Shown here in pieces: positions 12,278 to 21,818 of a stretch of DNA of 64,000 nt; the first letter of the stretch is position 1; each line of letters starts with the position of its first letter. Both the position numbers and the translations under genes were made by a program. The notes beneath the pieces are model-generated. The model was not told where the DNA came from. It worked only from the letters and a program-made list of their open reading frames with translations, and searched no databases. The DNA comes from Massilia oculi (GTDB lineage: Bacteria; Pseudomonadota; Gammaproteobacteria; Burkholderiales; Burkholderiaceae_D): NCBI RefSeq assembly GCF_003143515.1, contig NZ_CP029343.1, forward strand, positions 1,488,001 through 1,552,000, read 5' to 3'.

Positions 12278-14050
12278 TCATTCTCCAAACAGCTGAAGGT
12301 GTTCGACCACCGGGCCCAGCGCCAGGGCCGGGACGTAGTTGAGGACACCGACCAGCACGACGACGGCGGCCAGCATGCCGACGAACATGGGGCCATGGGT
12401 AGGCAAGGTGCCGGGAGTGGCGGGCAGGCGCTGGCGTCCGGCCAGCGAGCCGGCGATCGCCAGCACCGGCACGATCACCGCGAAGCGGCCGAACCACATC
12501 GCCACGCCCAGCAGCGTGTTATAGAAGGGCGTGTTGGCGGACAGGCCGGCGAACGCGCTGCCATTGTTGTTGGCGGCGGACGTGAGCGCATACAGGATCT
12601 CGGAGAAGCCATGGGCGCCCGGATTGGCCACGCCGGCGGCCCCCGATGCCGCTGTCACCGCCAATGCGGTGCCCAGCAGGACCAGGCAGGGCGTGACCAG
12701 GATGACCAGCGCGGCCATCTTCATCTCGTAGGCCTGGATCTTCTTGCCCAGGTACTCCGGCGTGCGGCCGATCATCAGGCCGGCGATGAACACCGCCAGG
12801 ATCGCGAACACCAGCATGCCGTACAGGCCCGAGCCGACGCCGCCGAAGATCACCTCGCCGAACTGCATCAGCACCATCGGCACCATGCCGCCCAGCGGCA
12901 TGAAGGAATCGTGCATGGCGTTGACCGCGCCGCACGACGCGGCGGTGGTGATGACCGCGAACAGGCTCGAGGCGGCGATGCCGAAGCGGGTTTCCTTGCC
13001 TTCCATATTGCCGCCCGCCTGCAGGCTGCTGGCCGCCTGGTCGACGCCCAGCGGGGTCAGGAGCGGATTGGCCTGCTGCTCGGCGGCGAAGGCGGCCACC
13101 GCCGCGATGACGAACAGCAGCGTCATCGTTCCCAGCACCGCCCAGCCCTGGCGGATGTCGCCGACCATGTGGCCGAAGGCGAAGCACAAGGCGGTCGGGA
13201 TCAGGAGGATGGCGATCATCTGTGCGAAGTTGGTCAGCGCATTCGGGTTTTCGAACGGGTGCGCGGAGTTGGCGTTGAAGTAGCCGCCGCCGTTCGTGCC
13301 CAGCAGCTTGATCGCTTCCTGCGAAGCGACGGGGCCCATCGGGATGACCTGGGTCTCAACGCGTGTCTCGACCTGCGCGCCGCCGTCCGTGGCCGGCATG
13401 GTGTAGGTAACGGGCTCCAGCAGGCGCGCCTCGGCATGCGCCGACAGGCTCTGCACCACGCCCTGCCCGGCCAGGAACACGGCCAGGATCACCGACAGCG
13501 GCAGCAGCACGTACAGGGTCGAACGGGTCAGGTCGACCCAGAAGTTGCCGATCGAAGCGCTTGATCTCGCAGCGAAGCCGCGGATCAGCGCGAACACGAC
13601 GGCCATGCCGGTGGCGGCCGAGAAGAAGTTCTGGCCGGCCAGGCCCAGCATCTGGGTCAGGATGCTCATGGTCTGCTCGCCGCTATAGCCCTGCCAGTTG
13701 GTGTTGGCGACGAAGCTGATGGCGGTGTTCAAGCTCGAGTCCGGGCTGACGTTGGCCATGCCTTCGGGGTTGAGCGGCAGCCAGGCCTGGAGGCGCTGCA
13801 GCGCGTAGACGAACAGCGCGCCGACGGTGTTGAAGGCGATCAGCGCCAGCGCGTAGGCTTTCCAGTTTTGGGCGGCCGAGGCGGCCGGGCCGGCGAGGCG
13901 GTACAGCGCGCGCTCGATGCCGGCGGCCCAGCCGAGGCCGGGCACTGGGCCATCGGCGGCGACGCGCGCGATGAAGCGCCCCAGCGGCCAGGCGAGCAGG
14001 AGCAGCGCCAGCAGGAAGGCGGCGAGGAGCATGATGAATTCGGCGGTCAT
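12278..14050 (-). CDS. kdpA: Potassium-transporting ATPase subunit KdpA
   Basis: The potassium-selective channel-like subunit, 590 residues and very hydrophobic, with about ten membrane spans. Four filter-like repeats are expected in this family; visible segments include TNWQGYSGE, the [20 protein letters not shown] loop, and [23 protein letters not shown] is also a KdpA hallmark. The ATG at 14050 overlaps the stop of kdpF, consistent with translational coupling. Confidence 0.98.
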   Translation of the reverse strand: MTAEFIMLLAAFLLALLLLAWPLGRFIARVAADGPVPGLGWAAGIERALYRLAGPAASAAQNWKAYALALIAFNTVGALFVYALQRLQAWLPLNPEGMANVSPDSSLNTAISFVANTNWQGYSGEQTMSILTQMLGLAGQNFFSAATGMAVVFALIRGFAARSSASIGNFWVDLTRSTLYVLLPLSVILAVFLAGQGVVQSLSAHAEARLLEPVTYTMPATDGGAQVETRVETQVIPMGPVASQEAIKLLGTNGGGYFNANSAHPFENPNALTNFAQMIAILLIPTALCFAFGHMVGDIRQGWAVLGTMTLLFVIAAVAAFAAEQQANPLLTPLGVDQAASSLQAGGNMEGKETRFGIAASSLFAVITTAASCGAVNAMHDSFMPLGGMVPMVLMQFGEVIFGGVGSGLYGMLVFAILAVFIAGLMIGRTPEYLGKKIQAYEMKMAALVILVTPCLVLLGTALAVTAASGAAGVANPGAHGFSEILYALTSAANNNGSAFAGLSANTPFYNTLLGVAMWFGRFAVIVPVLAIAGSLAGRQRLPATPGTLPTHGPMFVGMLAAVVVLVGVLNYVPALALGPVVEHLQLFGE

Positions 14051-14139
14051 CAGAATTCCTCCGGCTTGAACAGGGCCACCAGCAGGTAGACCAGCAGCGC
14101 GCAAGCGGCCAGGCCGCCGATCACGTAGGAGAGATTCAT
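14050..14139 (-). CDS. kdpF: Small potassium ATPase subunit KdpF
   Basis: A 29-residue membrane peptide, [20 protein letters not shown] followed by VALFKPEEF. It is one hydrophobic helix ending in a charged tail, the length and pattern of KdpF, which stabilises the KdpABC complex. Its stop overlaps the kdpA start by one base, and its start overlaps the stop of a further small ORF upstream. It was read directly from the minus strand. Confidence 0.9.
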   Translation of the reverse strand: MNLSYVIGGLAACALLVYLLVALFKPEEF

Positions 14140-14228
14140 GGCTTGCCTCCCGCTTGTGCGCAACCGGCCACCAGCAGGCAGGTCAGGCGGACGAAGATGA
14201 GGAGCGCGCCGATATAGATGAGATCCAT
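14136..14228 (-). CDS. Small hydrophobic ORF leading the kdp operon
   Basis: A 30-residue reading frame, [20 protein letters not shown] followed by [10 protein letters not shown]. It has one membrane helix ending in a Cys-containing short tail. Its TGA overlaps the kdpF ATG (ATGA), the same coupling seen between kdpF and kdpA, which argues that it is translated. A second small peptide before kdpF is seen in some proteobacterial kdp operons, but its role is not known to me. It could be a leader peptide or an accessory subunit. Confidence 0.55.
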   Translation of the reverse strand: MDLIYIGALLIFVRLTCLLVAGCAQAGGKP

Positions 14229-14280
14229 GGACGTTCGCTTTCAGCGTTGTTGTTGTATGGTCGAGCGTAACGGCGCCGCC

Positions 14281-14328
14281 CTAAAAACGGGATAAAAAGA
14301 CGGCGGCGCCGTGTAAACGCGATGTAAA
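14281..14328 (-). promoter_or_regulatory. Four-box direct-repeat operator upstream of kdp (probable KdpE site)
   Basis: On the minus strand there are four T-rich boxes: TTTACAT (14322-14328), TTTACAC (14311-14317), TTTTTAT (14292-14298) and TTTTTAG (14281-14287). Boxes within a pair are 11 bp apart and the pairs are 30 bp apart. One-turn direct repeats are what OmpR-family regulators bind, and the sequence resembles the T-rich kdp operator of E. coli. An 11-bp inverted repeat (14270-14280 with 14302-14312) overlaps it. The same arrangement recurs upstream of the torF-like gene. Binding by KdpE is an inference. Confidence 0.6.
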
Positions 14329-14336
14329 CGCAGGCG

Positions 14337-15107
14337 TCAGAAGGTGCGGCTGACGGTCAGCTGCAGGGCGTCGCGGCCGGTGAACTTGCCGTTGACCGGA
14401 GAGGTATAGGCTGACTTCTCGGCATTGGTGCCGAGATAGGCGAGGCTCACCGTGGCCAGCGCGAACGAGCGGCTCACGCCGACCTTCCAGTCGGTGTAGT
14501 CGGACGCCGGGTTGTTCTTCACTTCCTGGCGGCCGGCATGCAGCTGCAGGGTGAAGCCGTTGCCGACGTCGAGATTGGCGCCAACGTCAAGGTAGCCGCT
14601 GTTCTCGCTGTCGACGAAGCCGAACAGGTTGGTGGTCGAATGCGAGTACTTGAGGTAGGCCGGGCCATAGCCCAGCTGGGCGTAGACTTCGGTGGTGTGG
14701 GCGTTGACCCAGCCAGGCAGCTGGCCCAAACCATTGTCGGGATAAAAATAGCGCAGCACGCCAAGGTCGTACGACACGCCGGCAGCCAGTTCGCCGCGCT
14801 TGCCGCCGTAGACGTCGATTTCCACTTCGCCGTCGCCGCCGGCGTCCTCGACCCACTTGATGGTCGAGGCCCAGGCGCCGGCATACCAGCCGTCCGCGTG
14901 GACGTAGTCGACGCCGCCTTGCAGCGCCGGACGCAGGCGCGTCTGCGAGATGGCGCGGTAGCGGTAGTCGGAGGTGACGGCGACGTTCCAGGCGATGGAA
15001 GAAGATGCCGCCGGCGCCGGTGCGGCCTCGAGGGTGTCGGTGACCTGGGCGTGGGCGGTGCCGGCGAACACCAGGGTGGCGGCCAGCGCGTGAATCGATG
15101 CTTTCAT
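14337..15107 (-). CDS. TorF family putative porin
   Basis: A 256-residue outer-membrane beta-barrel protein. It has a signal peptide (MKASIHALAATLVFAGTAHA), then SSIAWNVAVTSDYRYRAISQ, the typical TorF/TIGR02001 opening (SDYRYRGxSQ type). Repeated amphipathic strands follow, and the chain ends in a terminal phenylalanine (LQLTVSRTF), the barrel assembly signal. The function of this family is poorly known; small-solute passage is assumed. It lies just upstream of the kdp operon in the same direction, and its upstream region repeats the four-box element of the kdp promoter, suggesting induction on potassium limitation. Confidence 0.85.
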   Translation of the reverse strand: MKASIHALAATLVFAGTAHAQVTDTLEAAPAPAASSSIAWNVAVTSDYRYRAISQTRLRPALQGGVDYVHADGWYAGAWASTIKWVEDAGGDGEVEIDVYGGKRGELAAGVSYDLGVLRYFYPDNGLGQLPGWVNAHTTEVYAQLGYGPAYLKYSHSTTNLFGFVDSENSGYLDVGANLDVGNGFTLQLHAGRQEVKNNPASDYTDWKVGVSRSFALATVSLAYLGTNAEKSAYTSPVNGKFTGRDALQLTVSRTF

Positions 15108-15190
15108 GTGTTCCTGCTCGTGGTTGTGGTTGAAGCCATGCGGCGTCGCGAGGACAGCGCATGGAACACGAGCAGGTTAGCGATTCAGCC

Positions 15191-15238
15191 GTAAAAACCG
15201 GGTATAAAGGCCGGCGGAGGGTGTAAACGCGGTATAAA
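15191..15238 (-). promoter_or_regulatory. Four-box direct-repeat operator upstream of the torF-like gene
   Basis: On the minus strand the boxes are TTTATAC (15232-15238), TTTACAC (15221-15227), TTTATAC (15202-15208) and TTTTTAC (15191-15197). They have the same 11-bp spacing within pairs and 30-bp spacing between pairs as the element before kdp. It lies 84 bp upstream of the porin start and directly after the hldD stop codon. The match to the kdp element covers about 48 bp, so a common regulator, most simply KdpE, is likely. Confidence 0.6.
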
Positions 15239-15240
15239 AT

Positions 15241-16248
15241 TCAGCGCGCCGGCTGGGCGCGCAGCCAGTCCATGTACTTCGCGACCCCGGTCGCCACGTC
15301 GGTGAACGGTGCGTCGTAGCCGGCCGCGCGCAGCGCCGAGATGTCGGCCTGGGTGAAGCTCTGGTACTTGCCCTTCAATTTATCCGGGAACGGCAGGTAC
15401 TCGAGCAGGCCGCCGTCGATGATCTGCTGCAGCGACAGCGCCGGCTTGCCTTCATTGGCGAGGGCGTTGACGGTGGCCACCGCCAGGTCATTGAACGGCT
15501 GGGCGCGGCCGGTGCCGAGGTTGAAGATGCCGCGCTTGTCCGGATTATCGAGGAAGAACAGGTTGACCTTGACCACGTCTTCGACGTAGATGAAGTCGCG
15601 CATCTGGGCGCCGGCCTCATAACCCTCGTTGGCGCCGAACAGCCTGACCTTGCCGTCCTTGAAGAACTGGTGGTACTGGTGGAACGGCACCGATGCCATC
15701 GTGCCCTTGTGGCCTTCGAGCGGACCGTAGACGTTGAAATAGCGCAGGCCGACCACCTGGCTGCCGGCGTCCTGGCCCTTGGCCTGCCAGTAGCGGCGCA
15801 GGTACTGGTCGAACAGGAATTTCGAGTAGCCATAGACGTTGAGCGGACGTTCCAGCGGGCGCTCTTCGCGGAACACGGTGCCGGCGCCGTAGACGGCGGC
15901 CGACGAGGCATAGATGAAGGGAATGCCCTGGCGCTGGCAGAATTCGAACAGGGCGACCGTGTAGTCGTAGTTGTTCTTCATCATGTAGCGGCCGTCGGTC
16001 TCCATCGTGTTGGAGCAGGCGCCCTGGTGCAGCACGGCGGTGAACTTGTTGTCGAATTCGCCCGCCTTCAGGCGCACCAGAAAGTCTTCTTTATCGGCAT
16101 AGTCGGCGATCTCGGCGTCGACGATGTTGTGGAACTTCTCGGGACGCGACATATTGTCGACGGCGAAGACGCTGAACGGCTCGCGCTGCGACAGCGCGTG
16201 CACGAGGTTCGCGCCGATGAAGCCTGCTGCGCCGGTAACCAGAATCAT
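15241..16248 (-). CDS. hldD: ADP-L-glycero-D-manno-heptose 6-epimerase
   Basis: A 335-residue epimerase that makes ADP-L-glycero-D-manno-heptose for the LPS inner core. It is a short-chain dehydrogenase-type protein with an N-terminal NAD(P) binding motif [18 protein letters not shown], an early [10 protein letters not shown] segment typical of HldD, the catalytic YGYSK (YxxxK) near residue 140, and [12 protein letters not shown]. The ATG at 16248 is used because the fold starts there. The next gene upstream, waaF, uses the product, and the 31-bp gap suggests an operon. Confidence 0.96.
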   Translation of the reverse strand: MILVTGAAGFIGANLVHALSQREPFSVFAVDNMSRPEKFHNIVDAEIADYADKEDFLVRLKAGEFDNKFTAVLHQGACSNTMETDGRYMMKNNYDYTVALFEFCQRQGIPFIYASSAAVYGAGTVFREERPLERPLNVYGYSKFLFDQYLRRYWQAKGQDAGSQVVGLRYFNVYGPLEGHKGTMASVPFHQYHQFFKDGKVRLFGANEGYEAGAQMRDFIYVEDVVKVNLFFLDNPDKRGIFNLGTGRAQPFNDLAVATVNALANEGKPALSLQQIIDGGLLEYLPFPDKLKGKYQSFTQADISALRAAGYDAPFTDVATGVAKYMDWLRAQPAR

Positions 16249-16279
16249 GATAAGGTCCTCTTCAAATTGGCCCGCGCCC

Positions 16280-17302
16280 TCAGGCGCCGGCAAGCATGGG
16301 TTGCAAGGGCTGCCACACGTCGGCCGGCAGAATCTGCTTCATGCAGTTCTGGTGCCCCAGCGGGCATTCGCGCTGCTGGCACGGCGAGCATTCGATGTGC
16401 AGCCACAGGATCTGCGCCAGTTGCGACAGCGGCGGCGTGTGGCGCGGGTCGGTGGGGCCATAGATCGCCACCACCGGCCGCCCCAGGGCGGCGCCGATGT
16501 GCATCAGCCCCGAATCGTTGGTGACCACCGCGGCGGCGCGCGAGATCAGCGCGATCGCCTCGGACAGCGACGTCGAGCCGGCCAGGTTGTGCGCCTGCGG
16601 CACGATGGCCGTGATCTCGTCGCACACCGCGCGGTCCTTGGGAGAGCCGAGCAGCAGGATTTGCGCATCCGGGCGATTGGCCAGGATGGTCCGGGCCAGC
16701 TCGGCGAAATAGGTCGATGGCCAGCGCTTGGCCGGACCGAATTCGGCGCCCGGCGCGAAGGCGACATGCACGCCCGCCGGCAACTGGAGGCGCGCGATCG
16801 CGGCCTCGGCTTCGCCCGCGGCGACCTTCATGACCGGTTCCGGCAAGCGTTCCGGCCGCGGCAAGCGACGCACCGGGGCGTCGGCCAGCGCCTGGTAGAA
16901 CTGGGCCATCGGGCGCGGCGCCGCCTTGTCGTCGTGGTGCATCACGTTGACCAGCCCATAGCGCATCTCGCCCTTGTAGCCGACCCGCCTGGGGATCCCG
17001 GCCAGCCACGGGATGAGCGCGAACTTCAGGGTGTTCGGGAGCACATAGGAATCGGCATAGCCGCGCGCCCTGAGCATCTTCGCGAAGGCCTTGCGCTCTT
17101 TCCACTGCAGCGCACCGTGCTTGAACGGCGACTCGATCACGGTGTCGACTTCCGCCATCGCGCGCCACACCGGCGCCACCCAGGTCGGGGCCAGCACGTC
17201 GATCGGCCGCCCCGGCACGAGCTCCTTGAGCCGGCGCAGCAGCGGCTGGGCCATCACGGCGTCGCCGATCCAGTTCGGGGAAATCACAAGGGTGCGCAAC
17301 AT
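16280..17302 (-). CDS. waaF: ADP-heptose:LPS heptosyltransferase II
   Basis: A family 9 glycosyltransferase of 340 residues that adds the second heptose to the LPS core. The N-terminal [20 protein letters not shown] (GDxxM) and C-terminal [20 protein letters not shown] motifs are the two hallmarks of WaaF/Waa[21 protein letters not shown] and the cysteine-rich tail [18 protein letters not shown] fit WaaF in this group. It acts at the cytoplasmic face of the inner membrane. It is followed by hldD. Confidence 0.95.
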   Translation of the reverse strand: MLRTLVISPNWIGDAVMAQPLLRRLKELVPGRPIDVLAPTWVAPVWRAMAEVDTVIESPFKHGALQWKERKAFAKMLRARGYADSYVLPNTLKFALIPWLAGIPRRVGYKGEMRYGLVNVMHHDDKAAPRPMAQFYQALADAPVRRLPRPERLPEPVMKVAAGEAEAAIARLQLPAGVHVAFAPGAEFGPAKRWPSTYFAELARTILANRPDAQILLLGSPKDRAVCDEITAIVPQAHNLAGSTSLSEAIALISRAAAVVTNDSGLMHIGAALGRPVVAIYGPTDPRHTPPLSQLAQILWLHIECSPCQQRECPLGHQNCMKQILPADVWQPLQPMLAGA

Positions 17303-17353
17303 GGTGTTCTTCAGGTGGTGGGCCAGCCCACGATTATAGCAATCGCGGCCGAT

Positions 17354-18967
17354 TCAGCATTCCTGCAGTCGCCAGCCGGTGTCGAGCGCCGCCAGGCGGT
17401 GGGTCAGCCCGATGCGCTCCAGGAACACGCTGTCGTGCGACACCACCACCAGCGCGCCGCGGTAGCCGCCCAGCATCGCCTCCAGCGCCGCCAGCGACGC
17501 CAGGTCGAGGTGGTTGCTCGGCTCATCCAGCAACAGCAGCGCCGGCGGCGTGTCGGCATACAGCGCGCAGGCCAGGGCCGCCTTCAGGCGCTCGCCGCCG
17601 CTCAGCAGGCCGGCCGGTTGGGCGATGGTGCGCGCGTCCAGGCCCAGCTGGACCAGCCAGGTGCGCAGCATGTCCTGCCCGGCGCTGCGGTTCACGTCCA
17701 GCAGCTGGTCAAGGGTCGATCGCCTCGGATCGAGGCTGCCGAGCTGCTGGTCCAGGTAAGCGATGTGCGCCGGCAGGCTGCGCTCGCCCGCGACGGGATC
17801 GAGCCGACCCGCCAGCACCTTGAGCAAGGTCGACTTGCCGCTGCCGTTCGGGCCGACCAGGCCCACCCGCTGGCGGCCCGTCAGGATCACGTCGACACGG
17901 GCCAAAGGCGGCGCGAGCCAGGGCAGGATCACCGCCTCGAGCTGCGCAACACGGCGCCCAGCCGCGCCTTCGACGCCGGCAGCGTGGATGCGCACCGCGG
18001 CGTCGCCCACGACCCGCTGCGCGGCACCGCGCATGCGTTCGACCTGTCCGGTGCGGGCGGCATCGTGCTGCTGGCGCAAGCGCCCGGCGCTGACTTCGCT
18101 ACGGTCCTTGCCGCGGCCAAGCAGGATGGCGGCCTGGTTGGCTTCCTTCGCATCGCGGTTGCCGCGCGCCTGGCGCCGGTCCTGGCGTTCGCGCTGCGCG
18201 CGCCGCGCCACATCAATGCGGCTGAGTTCCCGGCGCGCGTGATCGAGCGCGCCCTGCGCCGCCTCCTGCTCCTGGCGGCGCGCGTCCTCGTAGAACGCGT
18301 AATTTCCACCATAGCTGCGCAGGCCGTCGCCTGAGAGCTCGACGATGCGCTCCATGGCATTGAGCAGTTCGCGGTCGTGGCTGATCACCAGGAGACCTTT
18401 CGGCCAGGCCTGCAGCTGGCGCAGCAAGGCCTGGCGGCTGGCCGCATCGAGGTGGTTGCTCGGCTCGTCGAGGATCAGGAAATCCGGATCGAACAGGGTG
18501 GCGCCGATCAGCGCCACCCGCATCGCATCGCCGCCGCTGAGCGCGGCCACCGGCGTGTCGAGGTCGACCTGCGGCAGGCCATGCGCCTGGCAGGCCTGGC
18601 GCAGGCGGGCGGCGATGTCCCAGTGCTCGCCCACCGCATCGAAATCGCGTGGATCGACGCTGCCGGCCTCGATGCGCGCCAGGGCGGCGGTGATCGCCCC
18701 GATGCCGGCCAGCCCGGCCACCGAATCCGCCCCGCCGCTTCCCGCCTGTTGCGACAGATAGGACACGCGCCCGCTGCGCAGGCAAAGGCCGGTGGTGGGC
18801 GCCAGCTCGCCGGCCAGCAGGCGCGCCAGCATCGACTTGCCCACGCCATTGCGTCCCACCAGGCCGGTGCGGCGCAGGTCGAACTGGTGATGGAGGTTTG
18901 AAAACAAGGCTCTGCCGTCGGGCAGATACAGGGAAACGCCGTCGAGCGCTAGAATGGTGTGCGTCAT
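17354..18967 (-). CDS. ABC-F family ATP-binding protein
   Basis: A soluble protein of 537 residues with two ABC ATPase domains and no membrane segment. Domain 1 has Walker A GLVGRNGVGKSML (about residue 34), signature AALSGGDAMRVALIGA and Walker B FLILDEPSNHLD. A charged linker follows (about 250-320). Domain 2 has GLVGPNGSGKSTLLKVL, LLSGGERLKAAL and LLLLDEPSNHLD. ABC-F proteins act on ribosomes or in antibiotic protection; the substrate class cannot be read from sequence. The ATG at 18967 is set by the family start. It is divergent from the DUF2946 gene. Confidence 0.9.
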   Translation of the reverse strand: MTHTILALDGVSLYLPDGRALFSNLHHQFDLRRTGLVGRNGVGKSMLARLLAGELAPTTGLCLRSGRVSYLSQQAGSGGADSVAGLAGIGAITAALARIEAGSVDPRDFDAVGEHWDIAARLRQACQAHGLPQVDLDTPVAALSGGDAMRVALIGATLFDPDFLILDEPSNHLDAASRQALLRQLQAWPKGLLVISHDRELLNAMERIVELSGDGLRSYGGNYAFYEDARRQEQEAAQGALDHARRELSRIDVARRAQRERQDRRQARGNRDAKEANQAAILLGRGKDRSEVSAGRLRQQHDAARTGQVERMRGAAQRVVGDAAVRIHAAGVEGAAGRRVAQLEAVILPWLAPPLARVDVILTGRQRVGLVGPNGSGKSTLLKVLAGRLDPVAGERSLPAHIAYLDQQLGSLDPRRSTLDQLLDVNRSAGQDMLRTWLVQLGLDARTIAQPAGLLSGGERLKAALACALYADTPPALLLLDEPSNHLDLASLAALEAMLGGYRGALVVVSHDSVFLERIGLTHRLAALDTGWRLQEC

Positions 18968-19151
18968 GTGCAAGACTCCAAGGATGCCTGGACACTTCCA
19001 CAGCCTGGCTGGGAAGACCGAAATAACATGGCATCGATGAGGTATTACACGCGCTCCTTGGGAAATGACGGGCAATGGTAGCAGGATTGGCCCAGCAGGA
19101 CAAATTGCCCACCCACGCGCGCCGCCGCACCAGCAGGACTATAATTTTCAC

Positions 19152-19553
19152 ATGCACAGGCTCCGAACAACCCGAACGCTGTATGGCTGGACCGTCCTCC
19201 TGGCGTTCCTGTTCGGCCTGTTCATGCCTGCGATTTCCCAGGCCGTGGCCCAGGCCACCCAGCAACCGGCGGCAGCCTGGATGGCCGAGATCTGCAGCGC
19301 CAGCGGCACCCGCCACATGATGGTGATCGACGACACCGCGCAGAGCGAAACGCCGGCGGTGCCGGACATGTCGCACTGCGAGCTGTGCTGCTCGCACCAG
19401 CTCCCGCAACTGGCTCCGCCGCTGCAGAGCGTCCCCGTGCTGGCCCTCGACCGCGAACGCGATCCCTACCCTCCCCTGTTCTACCGCGCGCCGCGCCCGC
19501 TGCACGCCTGGACGCCGACGCAGTCGCGCGGGCCGCCGTCTTCGCTTTCCTGA
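19152..19553 (+). CDS. DUF2946-like small cysteine/histidine-rich membrane-anchored protein
   Basis: A 133-residue protein with an N-terminal hydrophobic segment (WTVLLAFLFGLFMPAISQAV), then a periplasmic tail containing HMMVIDD and SHCELCCSHQLPQLAPP. This layout (signal or anchor, Met/His-rich stretch, HCxxCC motif) fits DUF2946 proteins, often found beside copper or other metal uptake genes. It is followed by a TonB receptor and a PepSY protein in the same direction, so a metal-handling role is inferred. TATAAT at 19140-19145 lies only 6 bp before the chosen ATG, so the true start could be further in. Confidence 0.65.
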   Translation: MHRLRTTRTLYGWTVLLAFLFGLFMPAISQAVAQATQQPAAAWMAEICSASGTRHMMVIDDTAQSETPAVPDMSHCELCCSHQLPQLAPPLQSVPVLALDRERDPYPPLFYRAPRPLHAWTPTQSRGPPSSLS

Positions 19554-19649
19554 TTCGCCCCTCCCCATGACCCGCGACGCATTCCATGCGCCGCGGGCAG
19601 ACCATGCGCGACGCCGCGAGGATGCGGCCTTGCGCGAACAGGATACGCA

Positions 19650-21806
19650 ATGAAGACACGTTTACACGTCCAGCCGCAGCGGCTGGCGCTCGCCATCGGC
19701 TGCGCCATGGCCGCCTGGCAGGCCCAGGCCGAGGACCAGTTCCAACATATACCCACCGTCGAAGTCACGGCCGACGCGCCACGCGCCAACGGCCTGCTCA
19801 GGCTCGACACCCCGAGCGACACCGGCAGCCGCCTTGGGCTGAGCCCGCGCGAGACGCCGGCCAGCGTCACCGTGGTCGACCGCTCCCTGATCGAGGTGCG
19901 CGGCGCCCAGGACACGCAGGAGATCCTGCGCGCCATCCCCGGCGTCACCGCTCACGATGCTCCCGGCAATATCGGCGTCAGCTACCGCGGCTTCGGCAGC
20001 GGCTCGGTCAGCCAGCTGTTCAACGGCATCAACGTGCAGTATTCGATCGCCGCGCGGCCGGTCGACAGCTGGATCGTCGACCGCGTCGAGGCCATTGGCG
20101 GACCGTCGAGCTTCCTGTTCGGTTCCGGCGCCGTCGGCGGCTCGATCAACTATCTCACCAAGCTGGCCGAAACGCGCGAGTTCGCCGAAGGCCGTCTGCG
20201 CCTGGGCGCCGACGAGCTGATGGAAGCCTCGGTCGGCCTGAACCGCCGGGTTGGCGACGGCCACTACGCGCGCATCGACGTCAATCACCGCGACAGCGGC
20301 AGCTGGGTCGACGGCGTCGACCGCCGCGCGACCCAGCTGGCGGCCTCGCTGCGTTCCGACTTGGGACGCGGCTTCACGCATACGCTGGCCTATGAATTCC
20401 AGCAGGAAGACGTCGACCGGCCGTATTGGGGCACGCCGCTGCTCAATCCGATCAAAGGCGAACTGCGCGTCGACGAGGCCACCCGCTTCAAGAACTACAA
20501 CAGCAGCGATGGCGTCTACGACCAGCGCGTGCAGTGGCTGCGCTCGATCGGCGCCTGGAAGGTCAGCGACGCCCTGCAGCTGACCAATACCTTCTATGTC
20601 TACGACGCGCTGCGCGACTACCGCAACGTCGAGAACTACCGCTTCAATCCATCGAACACGCAGGTCATCCGCTCGGCCGCCCTGCTCCAGCGCCACGACC
20701 AGACCCTTGTGGGCGACCGCATCGACGGCGTCTACCGCGGCCGCATCGGACAGCGCCGCAGCGACTGGGCGTTGGGGCTGGACTTCAGCATCAACCGCCA
20801 GACCCGCTATCCGAACAGCCAAGCGGCCACGGTGAGCAGCGTCGATCCCTACGATGTCGTCACCGAGCGCTTCTTCGACGTGCCGGGCATGACGCCGGTC
20901 TATCGCCCCGACCGCGACAACGAGGTCAGGACCACGGCGCTGTACCTCGAGAACCGCACCGCGCTGCTGCCGACCCTGAACCTGGTCACCGCGCTGCGCC
21001 ACGAGCGCATCGAACTCGACCTGGTCAACCGGCGCGAGGTCACTCCCGCCACGCCGGCCAGCTTCTCGCGCAGCTACAACCCGACCACCGGACGCCTGGG
21101 CCTGGTGTGGGACGTCACGCCCGGCATGAACCTCTACGCCCAGTATGCGACGGCCGCCGACCCACCGTCGGGGGTGCTGTCGACCGCCTCGTTCGCCGAC
21201 GTGAAGAACAACAGCGAACTGACCACCGGCCGCCAGGCGGAGGTGGGCGCCAAGCTCGATTTCTGGCAGGGCAAGGGCTCGGCGACCCTGGCCGCGTACC
21301 ACATCACGCGCAAGAACATCGCGACCCAGGACCCGGTCAACAGCAACCTGACGATCCTGGTCGGCGAGCAATCGTCGCAGGGCGTCGAGCTGGCGCTGGG
21401 CCTGCAGCCGACGAAACGCCTGGCCGTGCAGGGCAACTTCACCCATGCCGATGCCCAGTACGAGCACTACAACCAGGGCGGTGTATCGCTGGCTGGCAAA
21501 ACGCCGACCAATACGCCGAAGACGGTGGCCAATGTCTGGTTCTCGTATGCCGTCACCCCTTCCGTGCAGGCCCACCTCGGCGCGCGCCGGGTCGGCAAGG
21601 TGGTTGCCGATGCCGCCAATACCCTGTACTGGCCATCCTATACCTTCGTCGACCTGGGCCTCTCCTGGCGCATCGACCGCAGGCTGGCGCTGGACGCGCG
21701 CGTGCGCAACCTCACCGACCGGCTGTATGCGGCCAACGTCACCGGCACGATGGCCTATCTCGGCGCGCCGCGCACGGCCGACGTGTCGCTGCGCATGGCC
21801 TTCTGA
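19650..21806 (+). CDS. TonB-dependent outer-membrane receptor (siderophore/metal type)
   Basis: A 718-residue receptor. It has a signal peptide to about residue 26, a plug domain (SPRETPASVTVVDRSLIEV, then ILRAIPGVTAHD and GGPSSFLFGSGAVGGSINYL) and a 22-strand-type barrel ending in aromatic residue F (DVSLRMAF). The plug resembles ferrisiderophore receptors. It would import a metal chelate across the outer membrane using TonB energy. A DUF2946 gene precedes it and a PepSY reductase-like gene follows after 12 bp, a common metal-uptake arrangement. The substrate is not determined. Confidence 0.92.
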   Translation: MKTRLHVQPQRLALAIGCAMAAWQAQAEDQFQHIPTVEVTADAPRANGLLRLDTPSDTGSRLGLSPRETPASVTVVDRSLIEVRGAQDTQEILRAIPGVTAHDAPGNIGVSYRGFGSGSVSQLFNGINVQYSIAARPVDSWIVDRVEAIGGPSSFLFGSGAVGGSINYLTKLAETREFAEGRLRLGADELMEASVGLNRRVGDGHYARIDVNHRDSGSWVDGVDRRATQLAASLRSDLGRGFTHTLAYEFQQEDVDRPYWGTPLLNPIKGELRVDEATRFKNYNSSDGVYDQRVQWLRSIGAWKVSDALQLTNTFYVYDALRDYRNVENYRFNPSNTQVIRSAALLQRHDQTLVGDRIDGVYRGRIGQRRSDWALGLDFSINRQTRYPNSQAATVSSVDPYDVVTERFFDVPGMTPVYRPDRDNEVRTTALYLENRTALLPTLNLVTALRHERIELDLVNRREVTPATPASFSRSYNPTTGRLGLVWDVTPGMNLYAQYATAADPPSGVLSTASFADVKNNSELTTGRQAEVGAKLDFWQGKGSATLAAYHITRKNIATQDPVNSNLTILVGEQSSQGVELALGLQPTKRLAVQGNFTHADAQYEHYNQGGVSLAGKTPTNTPKTVANVWFSYAVTPSVQAHLGARRVGKVVADAANTLYWPSYTFVDLGLSWRIDRRLALDARVRNLTDRLYAANVTGTMAYLGAPRTADVSLRMAF

Positions 21807-21818
21807 CGGGAGGACACG

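Noticed and set aside
16124-18334. A 736-codon plus-strand frame across waaF and the ABC-F gene
   Set aside because: It overlaps two well-supported genes on the other strand and has shadow composition.
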